From Candidatus Faecimonas gallistercoris (GTDB lineage: Bacteria; Bacillota_I; Bacilli_A; RF39; UBA660), in NCBI GenBank assembly GCA_018712565.1, contig DVGU01000019.1, positions 1 through 36,936 on the forward strand: DNA of 36,936 nucleotides, in the 5' to 3' direction. Under the pieces are notes generated by a model, which was not told the DNA's origin, did no database searches, and was given only the letters and a program-made list of their open reading frames with translations. Positions within the stretch are counted from its first letter, which is position 1, and each line of letters begins with the position of its first letter. This document shows, in pieces, positions 24,703 to 33,541 of the stretch. The position numbers and the translations under genes were made by a program.

Positions 24703-26314
24703 TTATTCCAGTAATTTCACCATCAATCAAATCTATTTTTTCATAATTAGGCTGCTTAGGAAGACCTGGCATTCTTAAAATATTACCAAATAACACAGTA
24801 ATGAAACCCGCTCCATGATATAATTCAATATCTCTTACATAGATTGGATAATCAGAAGGATTACCCAATTTTTTCGCATCATCAGATAAAGAATATTGAT
24901 TTTTAGCACCACAAATAGGAAGATAAGAAAGATTTTGTTTTTCTAATAATTCTATTTTCTGCAAAGCATTATCACTATATATAACACGATTAGCATGATA
25001 TATTTCTGTAGCAACTTTTTCTATCTTTTCAAAAATAGTATCATTATCTTTATATAGAAGTTGAAATTGATTATCACCCAAAACAGCCTCTTCAACAATA
25101 TGTGCTAACTTCAAAGCACCCTCTCCACCATCACGATAAGCTGTACTAACAGAAACAAAAATATTATGACTACGACACCAATCTAAAATAACTTGATGTT
25201 CAGCCTCTGTATCTGTATCATAAGCGTTTAAACAAACGACTAATGAAACCTTAAATTTCTTCAGATTAGAAACATGGGCTTCTAAATTACAAATTCCACG
25301 ACTAACGGCATCTACATCTTCTTCTAAAATATTATCTCGAGAAACTCCAGCATTATATTTTAATGCCTTAACAGTAACCACTAAAACCACACAATCAGGA
25401 GAAATATGTGCTTTCCGACATTTAATATCAAAAAACTTCTCAGCTCCCAAATCCGCACCAAATCCTGCCTCAGTAATAACATAATCTCCTAATGATAATC
25501 CTAATTTTGTCGCAACAATACTATTACAACCATGTGCAATATTAGCAAAAGGTCCACCATGAATAATTGTTGGAGTATGTTCTAAAGTTTGAACTAAATT
25601 AGGATAGAAAGCATCTTTTAATATTGTTGCTAAAGCACCTTCAATATGTAAATCTTTGGCAAAAATCATTTGTTTATCTCTATTATAACCAATAACAATA
25701 TCTCCAAGCATTTTTTTTAAATCATCAGAAGAATTTGCTAAACATAACAAAGCCATAATTTCACTAGCAGCTGTTATATTAAATTTCTCCGAACGACCTT
25801 CCAAAGAAACCCTACGTAATGCTCGATCATTAACATCTAAGCAACGATTAAACGTTACCTCTTCAATACCTAATTTATTACCATGATAAATATGATTATC
25901 GATTGCAGCAGATAATAAATCATTAGCAGAAGTAATAGCATGAAAATCACCAGTAAAATGTAAATTAATATCCTCCATAGGAACAACCTGACTATAACCT
26001 CCTCCTGTTGCTCCACCTTTCATACCAAAAACAGGTCCCATAGATGGTTCGCGTAAAACCAATACAGGATGTTTACCTAGTTTCTGCAAAGCATCGCCTA
26101 AGCCAATACTAACAGTAGTCTTTCCTTCTCCATAAGGCGTAGGACTAACAGCAGTAACTAAAATCAATTTACCTCTAACATCAGAAACAGATTTTGTTAT
26201 CTTAGCCTTATCAGTACCATATAAAATATAATCCTCGTCACAAAGACCTAAAGAAGCTGCAACATCACGTATATCTTTTTTATTAATACTATGCGCAATT
26301 TCAATATCAGTCAC
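24698..26314 (-). CDS. fhs: Formate--tetrahydrofolate ligase
   Basis: A 538-residue protein, slightly shorter than the usual ~556. It makes 10-formyl-tetrahydrofolate from formate, THF and ATP, feeding purine and formyl-Met-tRNA synthesis. Seen: the P-loop TPYGEGKTT (about 58-66), REPSMGPVFGMKGGATGGGYSQV, the LHFTGDFHAI segment, FNRCLDVNDRALR, and the C-terminal MPGLPKQPNYEKIDL. The start is a GTG at 26314 with GGAGATGA just upstream; there is no better ATG in frame. It ends in a shared terminator. The gene is monocistronic. Confidence 0.96.
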   Translation of the reverse strand: MTDIEIAHSINKKDIRDVAASLGLCDEDYILYGTDKAKITKSVSDVRGKLILVTAVSPTPYGEGKTTVSIGLGDALQKLGKHPVLVLREPSMGPVFGMKGGATGGGYSQVVPMEDINLHFTGDFHAITSANDLLSAAIDNHIYHGNKLGIEEVTFNRCLDVNDRALRRVSLEGRSEKFNITAASEIMALLCLANSSDDLKKMLGDIVIGYNRDKQMIFAKDLHIEGALATILKDAFYPNLVQTLEHTPTIIHGGPFANIAHGCNSIVATKLGLSLGDYVITEAGFGADLGAEKFFDIKCRKAHISPDCVVLVVTVKALKYNAGVSRDNILEEDVDAVSRGICNLEAHVSNLKKFKVSLVVCLNAYDTDTEAEHQVILDWCRSHNIFVSVSTAYRDGGEGALKLAHIVEEAVLGDNQFQLLYKDNDTIFEKIEKVATEIYHANRVIYSDNALQKIELLEKQNLSYLPICGAKNQYSLSDDAKKLGNPSDYPIYVRDIELYHGAGFITVLFGNILRMPGLPKQPNYEKIDLIDGEITGIS

Positions 26315-26527
26315 AATATCATCTCCTTACTTATATAAAGTATAACACATTTTATTTTTTTTATGATATTTGATTATTAGAAATTAAAATGATTATAAAA
26401 ATTCATTTTATATATATACTTATTAAAAATTCAAAAGAATAATAACTCCAAATTTAATAATTGACAATTTGCCTAAAGAAAAAAATTTTGTTAACATCAA
26501 AACCGTTAAGAAAAAAGGAGGAATTAT
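26315..26527. other. Intergenic region upstream of the thioester surface protein
   Basis: A very AT-rich gap between divergent fhs and the surface-protein operon. On the minus strand TATACT with TGT extension (near 26340) is a likely fhs -10. On the plus strand TTGACA at 26461-26466 looks like a -35, but no good -10 follows at 16-18 bp. No ORF or clear RNA motif is seen. Confidence 0.5.
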
Positions 26528-27946
26528 ATGAAAAAAATAATTATATTCTTAATTGCAATAACAATATCATTACTATGTAGTAAAAACGTATATGCTAGTA
26601 GTAGCTTTTACGAAGCTGAATACATTGATGGAATTTATATGAATAAGCAAAAAGCAGGATCATCAACAATCTATTATCAAAAAGCAAGATTTTTCAGACA
26701 ATCAGGTACAAACCGTTTTGCATATTGTATTGATCCTTTCACCTTCTTTCAAGAAGGAAGTAGCTATGAAACAACCATTACTCCAAGTAATTTAACACAA
26801 ACTCAAAAAGAGCAAATATCACTAATTGCATATTTTGGATATGGCTATAAAAATCATACAGATGCAAAATGGTATGCCATTACCCAATTTATGATTTGGA
26901 AAACAGCTGCCCCTACAGGTAATTTCTATTTTACGGATGGTCTTAATGGAACAAAAATAGAAAGATTTACACAAGAAATGAATGAAATAAACAATTTAAT
27001 TAATAATTACAAAAAGAATACATCATTAAATGGCAAAACCTATACAATAATTGAAAATCAACAATTCTCAGTAGAAGATACAAATAAAGTATTATCAACG
27101 TACAAAAGTTCCAACAATAATTTCAAAATTCAAGGAAATAAGTTAACAGCAACTAATTTAAAAGAAGGAGTATACACAATCAACTTAATAAAAGAAGAAA
27201 AAAATTATAATAAACCAATTATTTTTTACCAATCAACCAATAGTCAAGCACTAATGCAAACAGGAGATTTACAAAACAAACAAGAATCATTAAAAGTAGA
27301 AGTAATAAAAACAGAAATAGAAATAACAAAAATTGATAAAGACACACAGACTACAAAAGCAAGTGGCGAAGGATCATTAATAGGCGCAGTTTATGGAATC
27401 TATAATACAAATGGAGAAAAACTAACATCAATCACAATTGGTGAAGATTACAAAGGTAAAATTGAAAACCTAGCTTTTGGTAAATACTATATTCAAGAAG
27501 AAAAAGCCCCTACAGGATACCAACTAGATACTGAAAAACATTCTATAGAAATAAGTAAAGAAAACTCAAAAATAAAACTAACTTTAGAAAATGAAATTAT
27601 AAAAAAGAAAATAACAATTTATAAAACTTATGATGAAAATAATAAAAAACCAGAAGCAAACATTAAATTTTCTATATATGATAAACAAAATAATAAAGTA
27701 GCAACAATTACAACAGATAAAAACGGAAAAGCTGAAATCATTCTACCGTTCGGAACATACAAAATTGTACAAGAAAATACTACCAAAGGTTACCATAAAG
27801 TAGAAAATATAGACCTTTCTGTTGTAGATACAGAAGATGAAATAATAACCTTAACCGACTACAAAATAAAAGTTCCTAATACCAATACTAATAATAATAT
27901 TTTTATAAGTATCATTAATTTCATAATAAAATTATTTAATCTATGA
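26528..27946 (+). CDS. Thioester-domain, SpaA-type surface protein (adhesin/pilin-like)
   Basis: A 472-residue secreted protein. Signal peptide 1-23 (cleavage after VYA). Residues about 25-235 form a thioester domain: Cys66 in FAYCIDPF and Gln119 in YAITQFMIW are the expected partners of an internal Cys-Gln thioester that lets such adhesins bind host molecules covalently. Two SpaA/Cna-B domains follow (about 257-358 and 359-455) with the ITKIDKDT and YYIQEEKAPTGY features of isopeptide-forming pilin domains. The C-terminus has VPNTN and a hydrophobic segment but almost no basic tail, a degenerate sorting signal. AAGGAGG precedes the ATG. It overlaps its sortase gene by 4 bp. Confidence 0.88.
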   Translation: MKKIIIFLIAITISLLCSKNVYASSSFYEAEYIDGIYMNKQKAGSSTIYYQKARFFRQSGTNRFAYCIDPFTFFQEGSSYETTITPSNLTQTQKEQISLIAYFGYGYKNHTDAKWYAITQFMIWKTAAPTGNFYFTDGLNGTKIERFTQEMNEINNLINNYKKNTSLNGKTYTIIENQQFSVEDTNKVLSTYKSSNNNFKIQGNKLTATNLKEGVYTINLIKEEKNYNKPIIFYQSTNSQALMQTGDLQNKQESLKVEVIKTEIEITKIDKDTQTTKASGEGSLIGAVYGIYNTNGEKLTSITIGEDYKGKIENLAFGKYYIQEEKAPTGYQLDTEKHSIEISKENSKIKLTLENEIIKKKITIYKTYDENNKKPEANIKFSIYDKQNNKVATITTDKNGKAEIILPFGTYKIVQENTTKGYHKVENIDLSVVDTEDEIITLTDYKIKVPNTNTNNNIFISIINFIIKLFNL

Positions 27947-28506
27947 AAAAAAACATACTATATTTAGGAACAATACTATTAATATACTGTTTAGCTTGTT
28001 ATAAAATTTACCAAACCAATGAAATAAAAAGCCCAGAATTAACAACACCAATAATAAATAAAATTATAAAAAAAGACCAAATAAAAAAACAAGAACAAAA
28101 ACAAGAAATACAAAAAGATCGAATAGGATATCTAAAAATAGATAAATTAAACCTTTATCAGCCACTATATTCAAAAGATAGTTCTAAAAATAATGTAGAA
28201 GAAAATATCACAATCTTAAAAGAATCGATTATGCCAACCGAAGAAGAAAGCATTGTTTTTCTGGCTGCTCATTCAGGAAATGGAAAAATTGCTTTTTTTG
28301 AAGAACTAGACACCTTAGACATTGGGGATATAATAAATCTAGAATATAAAAATACAAATTACCAATACAAAATTACTGATATCTGGGAAGAAAATAAAAA
28401 TGGTTACATCCACGTGAATAAAAACAATAATAAACAGTTAATATTAACCACTTGTAGTCCAACAAAAAAGAATAAACAATTAATAATAAATAGTGAAATA
28501 ACTTAA
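27943..28506 (+). CDS. Sortase (dedicated to the upstream surface protein)
   Basis: A 187-residue sortase with an N-terminal signal anchor (about 5-22), a Lys/Gln-rich stalk, and the beta-barrel from about residue 58 (DRIGYLKIDKLNLYQPLY). Catalytic His110 is in LAAHSGNG and Cys171 in LTTCSP. The third catalytic residue, normally Arg about 8-10 residues after Cys in an N-x-R-L-x-V context, is Lys178-Gln179 here (KNKQLII). The class looks D-like. The ATGA junction with the upstream gene and absence of a ribosome-binding site imply coupling by reinitiation. It probably cleaves the VPNTN-type signal of its neighbour. Confidence 0.85.
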   Translation: MKKNILYLGTILLIYCLACYKIYQTNEIKSPELTTPIINKIIKKDQIKKQEQKQEIQKDRIGYLKIDKLNLYQPLYSKDSSKNNVEENITILKESIMPTEEESIVFLAAHSGNGKIAFFEELDTLDIGDIINLEYKNTNYQYKITDIWEENKNGYIHVNKNNNKQLILTTCSPTKKNKQLIINSEIT

Positions 28507-28540
28507 AAAGGATACTAGATTTTAACTAGCATCCTTTTTT
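28505..28540. terminator. Terminator between sortase and S41 peptidase
   Basis: A long stem (AAAAAGGATACTAG with CTAGCATCCTTTTTT, one mismatch) and T-run on the plus strand. It begins in the sortase stop codon and contains the last codons of the convergent peptidase gene. Confidence 0.88.
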
Positions 28541-29811
28541 AATATATCCAAAGCAGACTGCAACTGTAAATCATTTTCAGCAATAGGATTTTCCAAATAC
28601 TCATCAGTAAGTAAAACTTCCTTATCAGGAGTAACGCCTTTACCGTCAATCCACTTACCTTTTGGAGTCAACCATCGCTCTGTAGTATATTTTAAACTTG
28701 AGCCATCAGATAAAGAATAAGCAGTTTGAACAGTTCCTTTTCCGTAAGTAGTTTCACCTAATATAGTTACGTTAGTATAAGAATCTTTAAAAGCAGCTGC
28801 TAAAATTTCTGATGCAGAAGCACTAGAAGAATTAACCAAAATAACAACAGGATAAGATCTAAATGTTTTTGTTTGATCTTTTATCTTAGTTTTATTTCCC
28901 TTAAACTCCACTTGATATAAAACCTTATTTTTCTTTATAAATAATTCCAAAATTTTCTTAGTCTGAGATAAATGACCTCCTGGATTAGAACGCACATCTA
29001 TAATTAAAGACATTATATTTTTATCCTCAACTTTTTTCAATTCTTTCTTAAATTGCTTATATGTATTGGCAGCAAAACTACTAATAGAAATATATCCAGC
29101 ATTACCATTATTTAATGCGTATACTTGAGAATTAACAGAAACTAAATCAATACTACCACGACTAACAGTTTTCTTAATTTTTTTACCATCTCTTAATATA
29201 GTTAAACTAAGTTTACTGCCTTCCTTTCCTTTAACCATTGTAGTAACTTCATCCAAAGAAACACCATCAAGTTCTTTTCCGTCAATATCAATAATAACAT
29301 CACCTTTCTTAATTTTAGCCTTTTCCGCTGGAGAATCATTAGCGACATCAAGAATAGAAAAATCACCATTTTTATCAACAGTAATAGTAATACCAATACC
29401 AACATAACTGCCATCTACAGTTTCATTAAATGTTTCTGTATTTTCTTCATCCATATATGTAGAATAAGGATCATCTAAAGAACTCATCATACCATCAATA
29501 GCAGCATCTGCCAAATCTTTTTCATCAATATTTTTATAATAGGAATTCAAAATATTTTGATATACAGTAATTAACTCTTGCAAAGAGTTAGAGACCTTCT
29601 CCCCTCTATATTCATCTCTAAAAAAAGACAAACTAACACCAACCACAATACCAAAAGTAATAGATACAATAATAATAATTAAAACTTCTATTGTATTAAA
29701 ACTATTAATAGAAGTATCTGCCACATCATTTTCTTGACTTTTATCTGATTTTAAATGAATAATTTTTTTTAAGTTAGGTTTTGTAAAAGAAAACTTTTTA
29801 TGTTTAGCCAT
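28522..29811 (-). CDS. S41-family carboxy-terminal processing protease (CtpA/CtpB-like)
   Basis: A 429-residue protease: basic cytoplasmic start, membrane anchor (about 40-63), N-terminal helical part with DDPYSTYM, a PDZ domain (about 130-215; GSYVGIG, SPAEKAKIKKGDVII), and the S41 core. The catalytic dyad is Ser332 in SSASASEI and Lys358 in TYGKGTVQ. It would act outside the membrane, as CtpA/CtpB do on wall or regulatory proteins. AGGTGAAAC precedes the ATG. Its position beside a thioredoxin-like protein and a LolA-like lipoprotein gene suggests an envelope role. Confidence 0.93.
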   Translation of the reverse strand: MAKHKKFSFTKPNLKKIIHLKSDKSQENDVADTSINSFNTIEVLIIIIVSITFGIVVGVSLSFFRDEYRGEKVSNSLQELITVYQNILNSYYKNIDEKDLADAAIDGMMSSLDDPYSTYMDEENTETFNETVDGSYVGIGITITVDKNGDFSILDVANDSPAEKAKIKKGDVIIDIDGKELDGVSLDEVTTMVKGKEGSKLSLTILRDGKKIKKTVSRGSIDLVSVNSQVYALNNGNAGYISISSFAANTYKQFKKELKKVEDKNIMSLIIDVRSNPGGHLSQTKKILELFIKKNKVLYQVEFKGNKTKIKDQTKTFRSYPVVILVNSSSASASEILAAAFKDSYTNVTILGETTYGKGTVQTAYSLSDGSSLKYTTERWLTPKGKWIDGKGVTPDKEVLLTDEYLENPIAENDLQLQSALDILKKDAS

Positions 29812-29851
29812 TGTTTCACCTCTTATATCATTACTATCATAACATAAAATA

Positions 29852-29881
29852 TTAAAAAAATAAGGGAAACAACTCCCTTAT
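29852..29881 (-). terminator. Terminator after the thioredoxin-like gene
   Basis: An 8-bp stem ATAAGGGA/TCCCTTAT (29860-29867 with 29874-29881) and seven T on the minus strand; the stop codon of the 29878 gene lies in the stem. Confidence 0.85.
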
Positions 29882-30411
29882 GATAGAATTTCTTTTATTG
29901 CACTTTCTCCTTCAATATAATTAACAACTTCATGATTATTAAACTCTATCAAAGTCGGTCCAGAAATTTGTAATTCATCTATTTGAGAAACCTGTTTATT
30001 AGATTCACTAGAAACAAATTTTTTATTAAATGTACTACTCATATCCACTGTATAAATAGGTAAATGTTCCTCCTTATCCTCATAAGAACTAACAAACCCA
30101 GTATATAAAGACTTCAAACTATCATCAGACATATCATAATAAAGAACATAATATTGGTTATCACTAATAGAAAAACTATTTCCAGCTAAAATTTCTTGAT
30201 ATTGAATATCTGCTTCTGCTGGAGTAGTATCAACTGTAGCAGATGACGTATCACGTTCAAGTAAATAAACTGTTAAAAAATAAAAAATTATAAAAAAGAC
30301 AAAAACAGCAACCAATATTTTCACAACTTTACCAAATCCTATAGAAAAAGATGTCTGCATAGAATCAACTTTATGATACGTTTTTTTTCGATTTTGTCGA
30401 TTTTTTGCCAT
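29878..30411 (-). CDS. Membrane-anchored thioredoxin-like protein lacking the CxxC
   Basis: A 177-residue protein with a basic cytoplasmic start, one membrane segment (about 27-50) and an outside domain. The C-terminal part, QISGPTLIEFNNHEVVNYIEGESAI, looks like the cis-Pro end of a thioredoxin fold (GTPTLIxFxNGxEVxxxxG), and NQYYVLYYDMSDDSLKSL fits the beta-1/alpha-1 start, but there is no Cys at all, so it cannot be a redox enzyme. It may be a binding or adaptor domain. The start at 30411 has GGGTGAT before it. The fold assignment is by pattern only. Confidence 0.65.
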   Translation of the reverse strand: MAKNRQNRKKTYHKVDSMQTSFSIGFGKVVKILVAVFVFFIIFYFLTVYLLERDTSSATVDTTPAEADIQYQEILAGNSFSISDNQYYVLYYDMSDDSLKSLYTGFVSSYEDKEEHLPIYTVDMSSTFNKKFVSSESNKQVSQIDELQISGPTLIEFNNHEVVNYIEGESAIKEILS

Positions 30412-30439
30412 ATTATCACCCAAGATGATTATAACATAA

Positions 30440-30463
30440 GAAAAAAAAGAGGTAAAGCTCTTT
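30440..30463 (-). terminator. Terminator after the LolA-like gene
   Basis: A 6-bp stem AAAGAG/CTCTTT (30446-30451 with 30458-30463) followed by eight T (minus strand, 30441-30448 overlap with stem). Confidence 0.75.
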
Positions 30464-31193
30464 ATTTCATAGTTTGAACAACCCCAATAGATTGAGCAAC
30501 CTCTACTAATTCATTCTGATTTAAAACATCACTAACCAGATAATATTCTATTCCATTCGTAGTCCAATTCAAAGAATTGTCTGTCATGACTCCGAGAGTA
30601 TCCATTAATTGATAAGGCTCACCATAAGTAGGAACAACAGTAAATTCATTCTCAATATTAGCAGTCTCTTCAACTAGTAAAAACGGTTTATCTCCATCAA
30701 AAGTCATAATAATACGTTCTCCGTTGTCTTTCTCAACCTTCTCTTCCTTGGTAAGCTTAGTACCACTAGGAATCATCAAAGGATAAATACTATCTCCCAA
30801 ACTACTCGTTTGTTTAACTTCTTCATCTACAGAATAAGACTTCATTACAGTATTCAAAGAAAAATAATTCTTTTTAAAAGTTGGAGAATAATCAATATCA
30901 TTGAAATTCATAGTCATACAAATAACAGAATCACTATTATATACTTGAACCTTCTTTAATTTTAATTTTTTAGATAACTGTATTTTTTGCTTTATCAAAT
31001 TACGATTATTAGGATAATTAACAGTTGTCATAAAAGTATATCCATTTTTAGTTTCTTTAAATGTACGATCATCATCATCTTTAATATCATTAACTATTGC
31101 TTCTAATAAATAAATCTGAGAATTACTATAAGGCCAATCACTTTGGAATTTAAAACTCTTATTTAATGAAGGTGTAACAACCCTGACACGCGA
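30462..31193 (-). pseudogene. LolA-like lipoprotein gene, 5' part missing (cut by element insertion)
   Basis: The frame is open for about 240 residues with the segment VVTPSLNKSFKFQSDWP, which I recall from the LolA-like lipoproteins of Bacillota (YdcC type), followed by NSQIYLLEAIVNDIKDD. These proteins have a signal peptide, lipobox and an N-terminal third before this motif; here none is present, and the similarity stops near 31182-31193 at the element boundary. A start at 31031 is available but would remove the TPSLNKSF core, so this is a remnant. The 5' half should lie beyond the far end of the element. Downstream of it is the thioredoxin-like gene, separated by a terminator. Confidence 0.75.
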
Positions 31194-31217
31194 AAGTTTA
31201 ACCTTTTTATAATAAAA
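31172..31217. other. Left end (attL region) of the integrative element
   Basis: The interrupted LolA-like frame and the element's terminal RhuM remnant meet here. GTGT (31172-31175) and ACAC (31186-31189) flank the likely junction as a loose palindrome, and the 5' similarity of the LolA-like gene breaks at about 31182. Serine recombinases use short imperfect-palindrome sites with a two-base core. The core cannot be fixed without the other end. Confidence 0.55.
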
Positions 31218-31590
31218 CTAATTTTTTTCTATCTGTTTTGTTTCATTTAACAATTTATCAAAGTCGGAAACATAATTCTTATCTTGAATAACTTTGTATT
31301 TATCATACTCGCCTTCGGCTTTTTCTACTGCCATTTTATGAGATATTTTACCTTTGCCTTCTAACACTTCATAATGAAATAATGTTAAAGCATTTTCTAC
31401 TTCTTTTTTCCAATCACTCATATACATAGGGATATTTCTTTCTGCATTATTTTCAGCAATATCAAGAAATAAGTTTACTAAATTATTTAAATTCTTAATC
31501 TCTTTTTCATCTAAATAATTTTTAGCAATAGTAACATCAGATTTTAATATCTTACCATCAGGAGAATTTTCCCATGTTGGTTGTTCTAAA
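31218..31590 (-). pseudogene. RhuM-family remnant, C-terminal part
   Basis: Residues from TWENSPDGKILKSDVTIAKN through RNIPMYMSDWKKEVENA, GKISHKMAVEKAEGEYDKY and SDFDKLLNETKQIEKN match the C-terminal half of RhuM (virulence RhuM/Fic-like toxin-associated family) proteins, normally about 330 residues. Only about 125 residues remain. The N-terminal half is missing, and the match begins inside the 3' end of the recombinase gene in another frame. The stop TAG is in the same frame as the LolA-like remnant, so the two frames are separated by one stop codon. Probably not expressed as a functional protein. Confidence 0.7.
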
Positions 31591-33231
31591 TGACACGGTT
31601 TTATCATCGTTAATTTCATACTGATAACTAGAGCCAACTTTTAAAATAAAGTTAATTATATTGGGATAGATATTTCCATCTTCATCAACTTCTCCAACAA
31701 TTACCTTTTCAACTAAATTATTAAAAGTTTCTTCATTAAAATCATTAATTGTCTTAGGGGCTGATAGTATTTCTTCGACTATTTTTAATTGCTTAGAAAT
31801 ATCTTTATTAGTTTTTAACCTATTTTGATAATTACTAATTTTATCATCTATCTCTTTTATTTTATCATTAATTTCTTTTTCTTTAGATAAATAAGCATTT
31901 TTATTCATATAGTCATCTAGTTTCATATCTATAAGATTAGATAAACGATTTTCTAATGTTGTTTTTTCTTGCATAAGTCTATCAATATTTACTTCATTAT
32001 TATCTTCACTTAATGTTTCTTTAATAGCAGTTAAAAGTTTATCTTTAGTCTTATGTTTTCGTTCGATAATAGAATTATATATTTGAATAAAAATCTCTTT
32101 TAAATTATCTTCTGTTACAAAAATTGAATGATTACAGTTTTCAATATAAGTGATTCTTCTTGAACAAGCCCAATAAATTTTGCGTGTTCCATCTTTTCGT
32201 TTTTCATTAACTCGCCTTACATAGTTTGCTCCACAAATACCACATTCTATCTTGCTACTAAAAACATATTTTAGACTGTACTTACCATTATGCTTTTGTC
32301 CATCAGGAAGCATTTTGCCACTTCTTCTTTGATAGATTTCTCTTGCTTTATTCCAAGTTTCTCTATCTATAATAGCAACATGATGATCTTTGACATAATA
32401 CTTTTCTTTCTCGCCAAAATTAATAACTTTTTTATGAGTAAGAGGACTTACTGAATATGTTTTTTGATTTAATAAATCGCCAACATATTTTTCGTTCTTT
32501 AAAATTGTTCTAACAGAACTAGGTCGCCATTTCTTACCCCTATGGGATTTTATGCCTTTTTCATTTAACATTTTAGAAATAGTATAAGAGCCTATTCCAG
32601 AAATATACCAATTAAATATAGCTTTAACTATTTCTGATTCTTCTTCATTTATTTCTAACTCTTTTGTATCTTTATTCCAGTTGTAACCATAGCAACCTAC
32701 ATTTCCAACATATTCTCCACGTTTCATTTTAGCTTTAAGTCCTAACTTAACATTCATCGAAGTTGATTCACTTTCAGCTTGAGCAAAAGCACTATATAAA
32801 GTTAAAAACATTTCGCTATCTAATTCTAAAGTATGAATATTTTCTTTTTCAAAATAAACATCAACTTTATGTTCTCTTAACTCTCTAGCATATTTTAAAG
32901 TATCTAAAGTATTTCTAGCAAAACGTGAAATAGATTTTGCAATGATAATATCTATCTTACCATTTAAGGCATCATCTATCATCCGTTGAAACTCTGTTCT
33001 ATTTTTAACTTGTGTTCCCGAAATACCCTCATCAGCATAAATACCTACAAATTTCCATTCTGGATTACTTTTAATCTTATTGGAGTAATGTTTAATCTGT
33101 GAATTGTAACTATTAATTTGTTCATCAGAATCTGTACTTACACGACAATAAGCACATACTTTTTTAGTATTATTAACGATTTCTTCTTCATTAGTTTTGA
33201 GATTAGCTTTAATAATCTCAACTTGTGCCAT
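31558..33231 (-). CDS. Large serine recombinase (integrase of the element)
   Basis: A 557-residue large serine recombinase. The N-terminal resolvase domain has the catalytic Ser32 in AYCRVSTD, DEGISGTQVKNR, and ISRFARNTLDTL; the recombinase domain follows (GLKAKMKRGEYVGNVGCYGYNW to KWRPSSVRTILKNEKYVGDL), then a zinc ribbon (CGICGANYVRR with WACSRR and NC) and a coiled coil (about 430-510). It excises and integrates the element. The frame ends in SFRTTNMGKFS, which is in the RhuM remnant read in a shifted frame, so the native C-terminus has probably been replaced. GAGGTTAA precedes the ATG at 33231. Confidence 0.95.
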   Translation of the reverse strand: MAQVEIIKANLKTNEEEIVNNTKKVCAYCRVSTDSDEQINSYNSQIKHYSNKIKSNPEWKFVGIYADEGISGTQVKNRTEFQRMIDDALNGKIDIIIAKSISRFARNTLDTLKYARELREHKVDVYFEKENIHTLELDSEMFLTLYSAFAQAESESTSMNVKLGLKAKMKRGEYVGNVGCYGYNWNKDTKELEINEEESEIVKAIFNWYISGIGSYTISKMLNEKGIKSHRGKKWRPSSVRTILKNEKYVGDLLNQKTYSVSPLTHKKVINFGEKEKYYVKDHHVAIIDRETWNKAREIYQRRSGKMLPDGQKHNGKYSLKYVFSSKIECGICGANYVRRVNEKRKDGTRKIYWACSRRITYIENCNHSIFVTEDNLKEIFIQIYNSIIERKHKTKDKLLTAIKETLSEDNNEVNIDRLMQEKTTLENRLSNLIDMKLDDYMNKNAYLSKEKEINDKIKEIDDKISNYQNRLKTNKDISKQLKIVEEILSAPKTINDFNEETFNNLVEKVIVGEVDEDGNIYPNIINFILKVGSSYQYEINDDKTVSFRTTNMGKFS

Positions 33232-33317
33232 TTAACCTCACTTTCTATATATATTGAACAATATATTTTGTCTTCGTACATATTATACTAAATTTTTTGT
33301 AACTTCTGTAGTATTTA

Positions 33318-33470
33318 TTAATAAAATCCCTTTATTTTTTTCTTTAAAACATAAAATTGTTTATCTGTAATGATATTTAATTCTTTTAATTTAACTAAAA
33401 TTGATAAGTTAATAGTTTCATCAATGATATTATCAATTTCTAATTGTTTTAGTTTCTTTTTATCTGTCAA
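33318..33470 (-). CDS. Small SHOCT-like protein with a TTG start
   Basis: A 50-residue protein in the 310-bp gap before the recombinase gene. The start is TTG at 33470, eight bases after AAGGGG, with no ATG in frame. The end (LVKLKELNIITDKQFYVLKKKI) has the look of a SHOCT motif (short helical, found in mobile-element and phage proteins). The helical N-terminus (KKKLKQLEIDNIIDETINL) is charged. It follows the SSB-like gene and precedes the recombinase, all in one direction. Confidence 0.7.
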   Translation of the reverse strand: MTDKKKLKQLEIDNIIDETINLSILVKLKELNIITDKQFYVLKKKIKGFY

Positions 33471-33541
33471 TATTTAATCCCCTTTCTAATAATTTTTTAA
33501 CTATAATTTTTCATAACTAATCTCATTCCTTTCGTTATATA

